Part shown: positions 5,066 to 5,372 of the stretch, piece after piece
How positions within the stretch are numbered: the stretch's first letter is position 1
Layout of the letters: each line of letters begins with the position of its first letter
Program-made: the position numbers and the translations under genes
Assembly: GCA_002455335.1 (NCBI GenBank)
Contig: DKKP01000260.1
Span: forward strand, 2,131-7,502
Direction: 5' to 3'
Origin: Anaerolineales bacterium UBA6663
GTDB lineage: Bacteria > Chloroflexota > Anaerolineae > Anaerolineales > UBA6663
Length of the DNA: 5,372 nt
Notes under the pieces: model-generated
What the model was told of the DNA's origin: nothing
Databases searched by the model: none
Seen by the model: only the letters and a program-made list of their open reading frames with translations

Positions 5066-5372
5066 TCGGCTGAACGAGCTCAACCACCGCGCGGCGGAGT
5101 ACCTTGCCGCTGGCCGTGAGCGGCAGCGCCTCGACGAAACGAACGATGCGCGGCACCTTGTAGCCGGCCAGGCTTTGGCGTGCGAAAGTGATCAACTCGG
5201 CCTCGGTGGGCGTTGCACCGGGCGCCAGCACCACGGCCGCGGCCACGCGCAGACCCCACTCGGCGTCAGCCACGCCCACCACACAGGCCTGGGCCACAGC
5301 CGGGTGGCGGGCCAGCACGGCCTCGACCTCGGCCGGATAGACGTTCTCGCCGCCGGAAATGAACATGTCCTT
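5055..5372 (-). CDS. menE: C-terminal part of an AMP-forming acyl-CoA ligase, probable o-succinylbenzoate-CoA ligase (5' end beyond window)
   Basis: The frame enters from the right edge as KDMFISGGENVYPAEVEAVL and ends with TGA at 5055-5057, giving 105 visible residues. This is the C-terminal lid domain of the ANL superfamily. KDMFISGGENVYPAEVE (visible residues 1-17) is the conserved hinge and A8 region, and LPLTASGKVLRR (83-94) carries the catalytic lysine (residue 90) needed for adenylate formation. The enzyme would activate a carboxylic acid with ATP and join it to CoA. The lid domain does not fix the substrate: MenE is proposed because the next gene downstream on the same strand is menH. 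A fatty-acyl-CoA ligase is the alternative. The last residues, QPRDD, and the stop are encoded within the right arm of the inverted repeat, so the original C-terminus may have been altered. Confidence 0.88.
   Translation of the reverse strand, partial: KDMFISGGENVYPAEVEAVLARHPAVAQACVVGVADAEWGLRVAAAVVLAPGATPTEAELITFARQSLAGYKVPRIVRFVEALPLTASGKVLRRAVVELVQPRDD

Overview
The window is GC-rich bacterial DNA with dense coding on both strands. It most likely comes from the phylum Chloroflexota. That placement is inferred from three things. The first is a very long BTAD / NB-ARC-like ATPase / TPR regulator with a CxxC motif inside its BTAD domain. The second is a short protein of about 60 residues of a kind I associate with that phylum. 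The third is menaquinone genes in a GC-rich background. No rRNA, tRNA or other taxonomic marker is present, so this is a lineage guess.

Layout from left to right. (1) Positions 1-995, minus strand: a GTG-started 67-residue cytoplasmic protein of unknown function, followed 9 bases later by an exported protein built of regular repeats of about 49 residues (TolB/WD40-like beta-propeller). The propeller gene runs off the left edge. The stop codon of the small gene overlaps the ribosome binding site of the propeller gene, so the two form a tightly coupled operon. (2) Positions 996-1140: a divergent intergenic region with an AT-rich core and a nearly perfect 65-base hairpin (1064-1128). (3) Positions 1141-4068, plus strand: a 975-residue AfsR/SARP-type regulator. 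(4) Positions 4091-4903, minus strand, convergent with the regulator: an alpha/beta hydrolase with the hallmarks of MenH. (5) Positions 4904-5054: a gap mostly occupied by an inverted repeat with two 30-base arms (4943-4972 and 5036-5065), which looks like a MITE or a pair of REP-like palindromes. (6) Positions 5055-5372, minus strand: the C-terminal 105 residues of an acyl-CoA synthetase-type ligase, most likely MenE. Its stop codon lies inside the right arm of the inverted repeat.

How they work together: the menE and menH products act in menaquinone synthesis (o-succinylbenzoyl-CoA ligase and SHCHC synthase). The left operon and the divergent regulator share one intergenic region, so the regulator may control itself and the propeller operon; this is inference from layout only. 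The genes themselves are of recognisable families. The features most worth a second look are the two large dyad structures, both non-coding or nearly so. I see no CRISPR array, toxin-antitoxin pair, integrase or complete insertion sequence.
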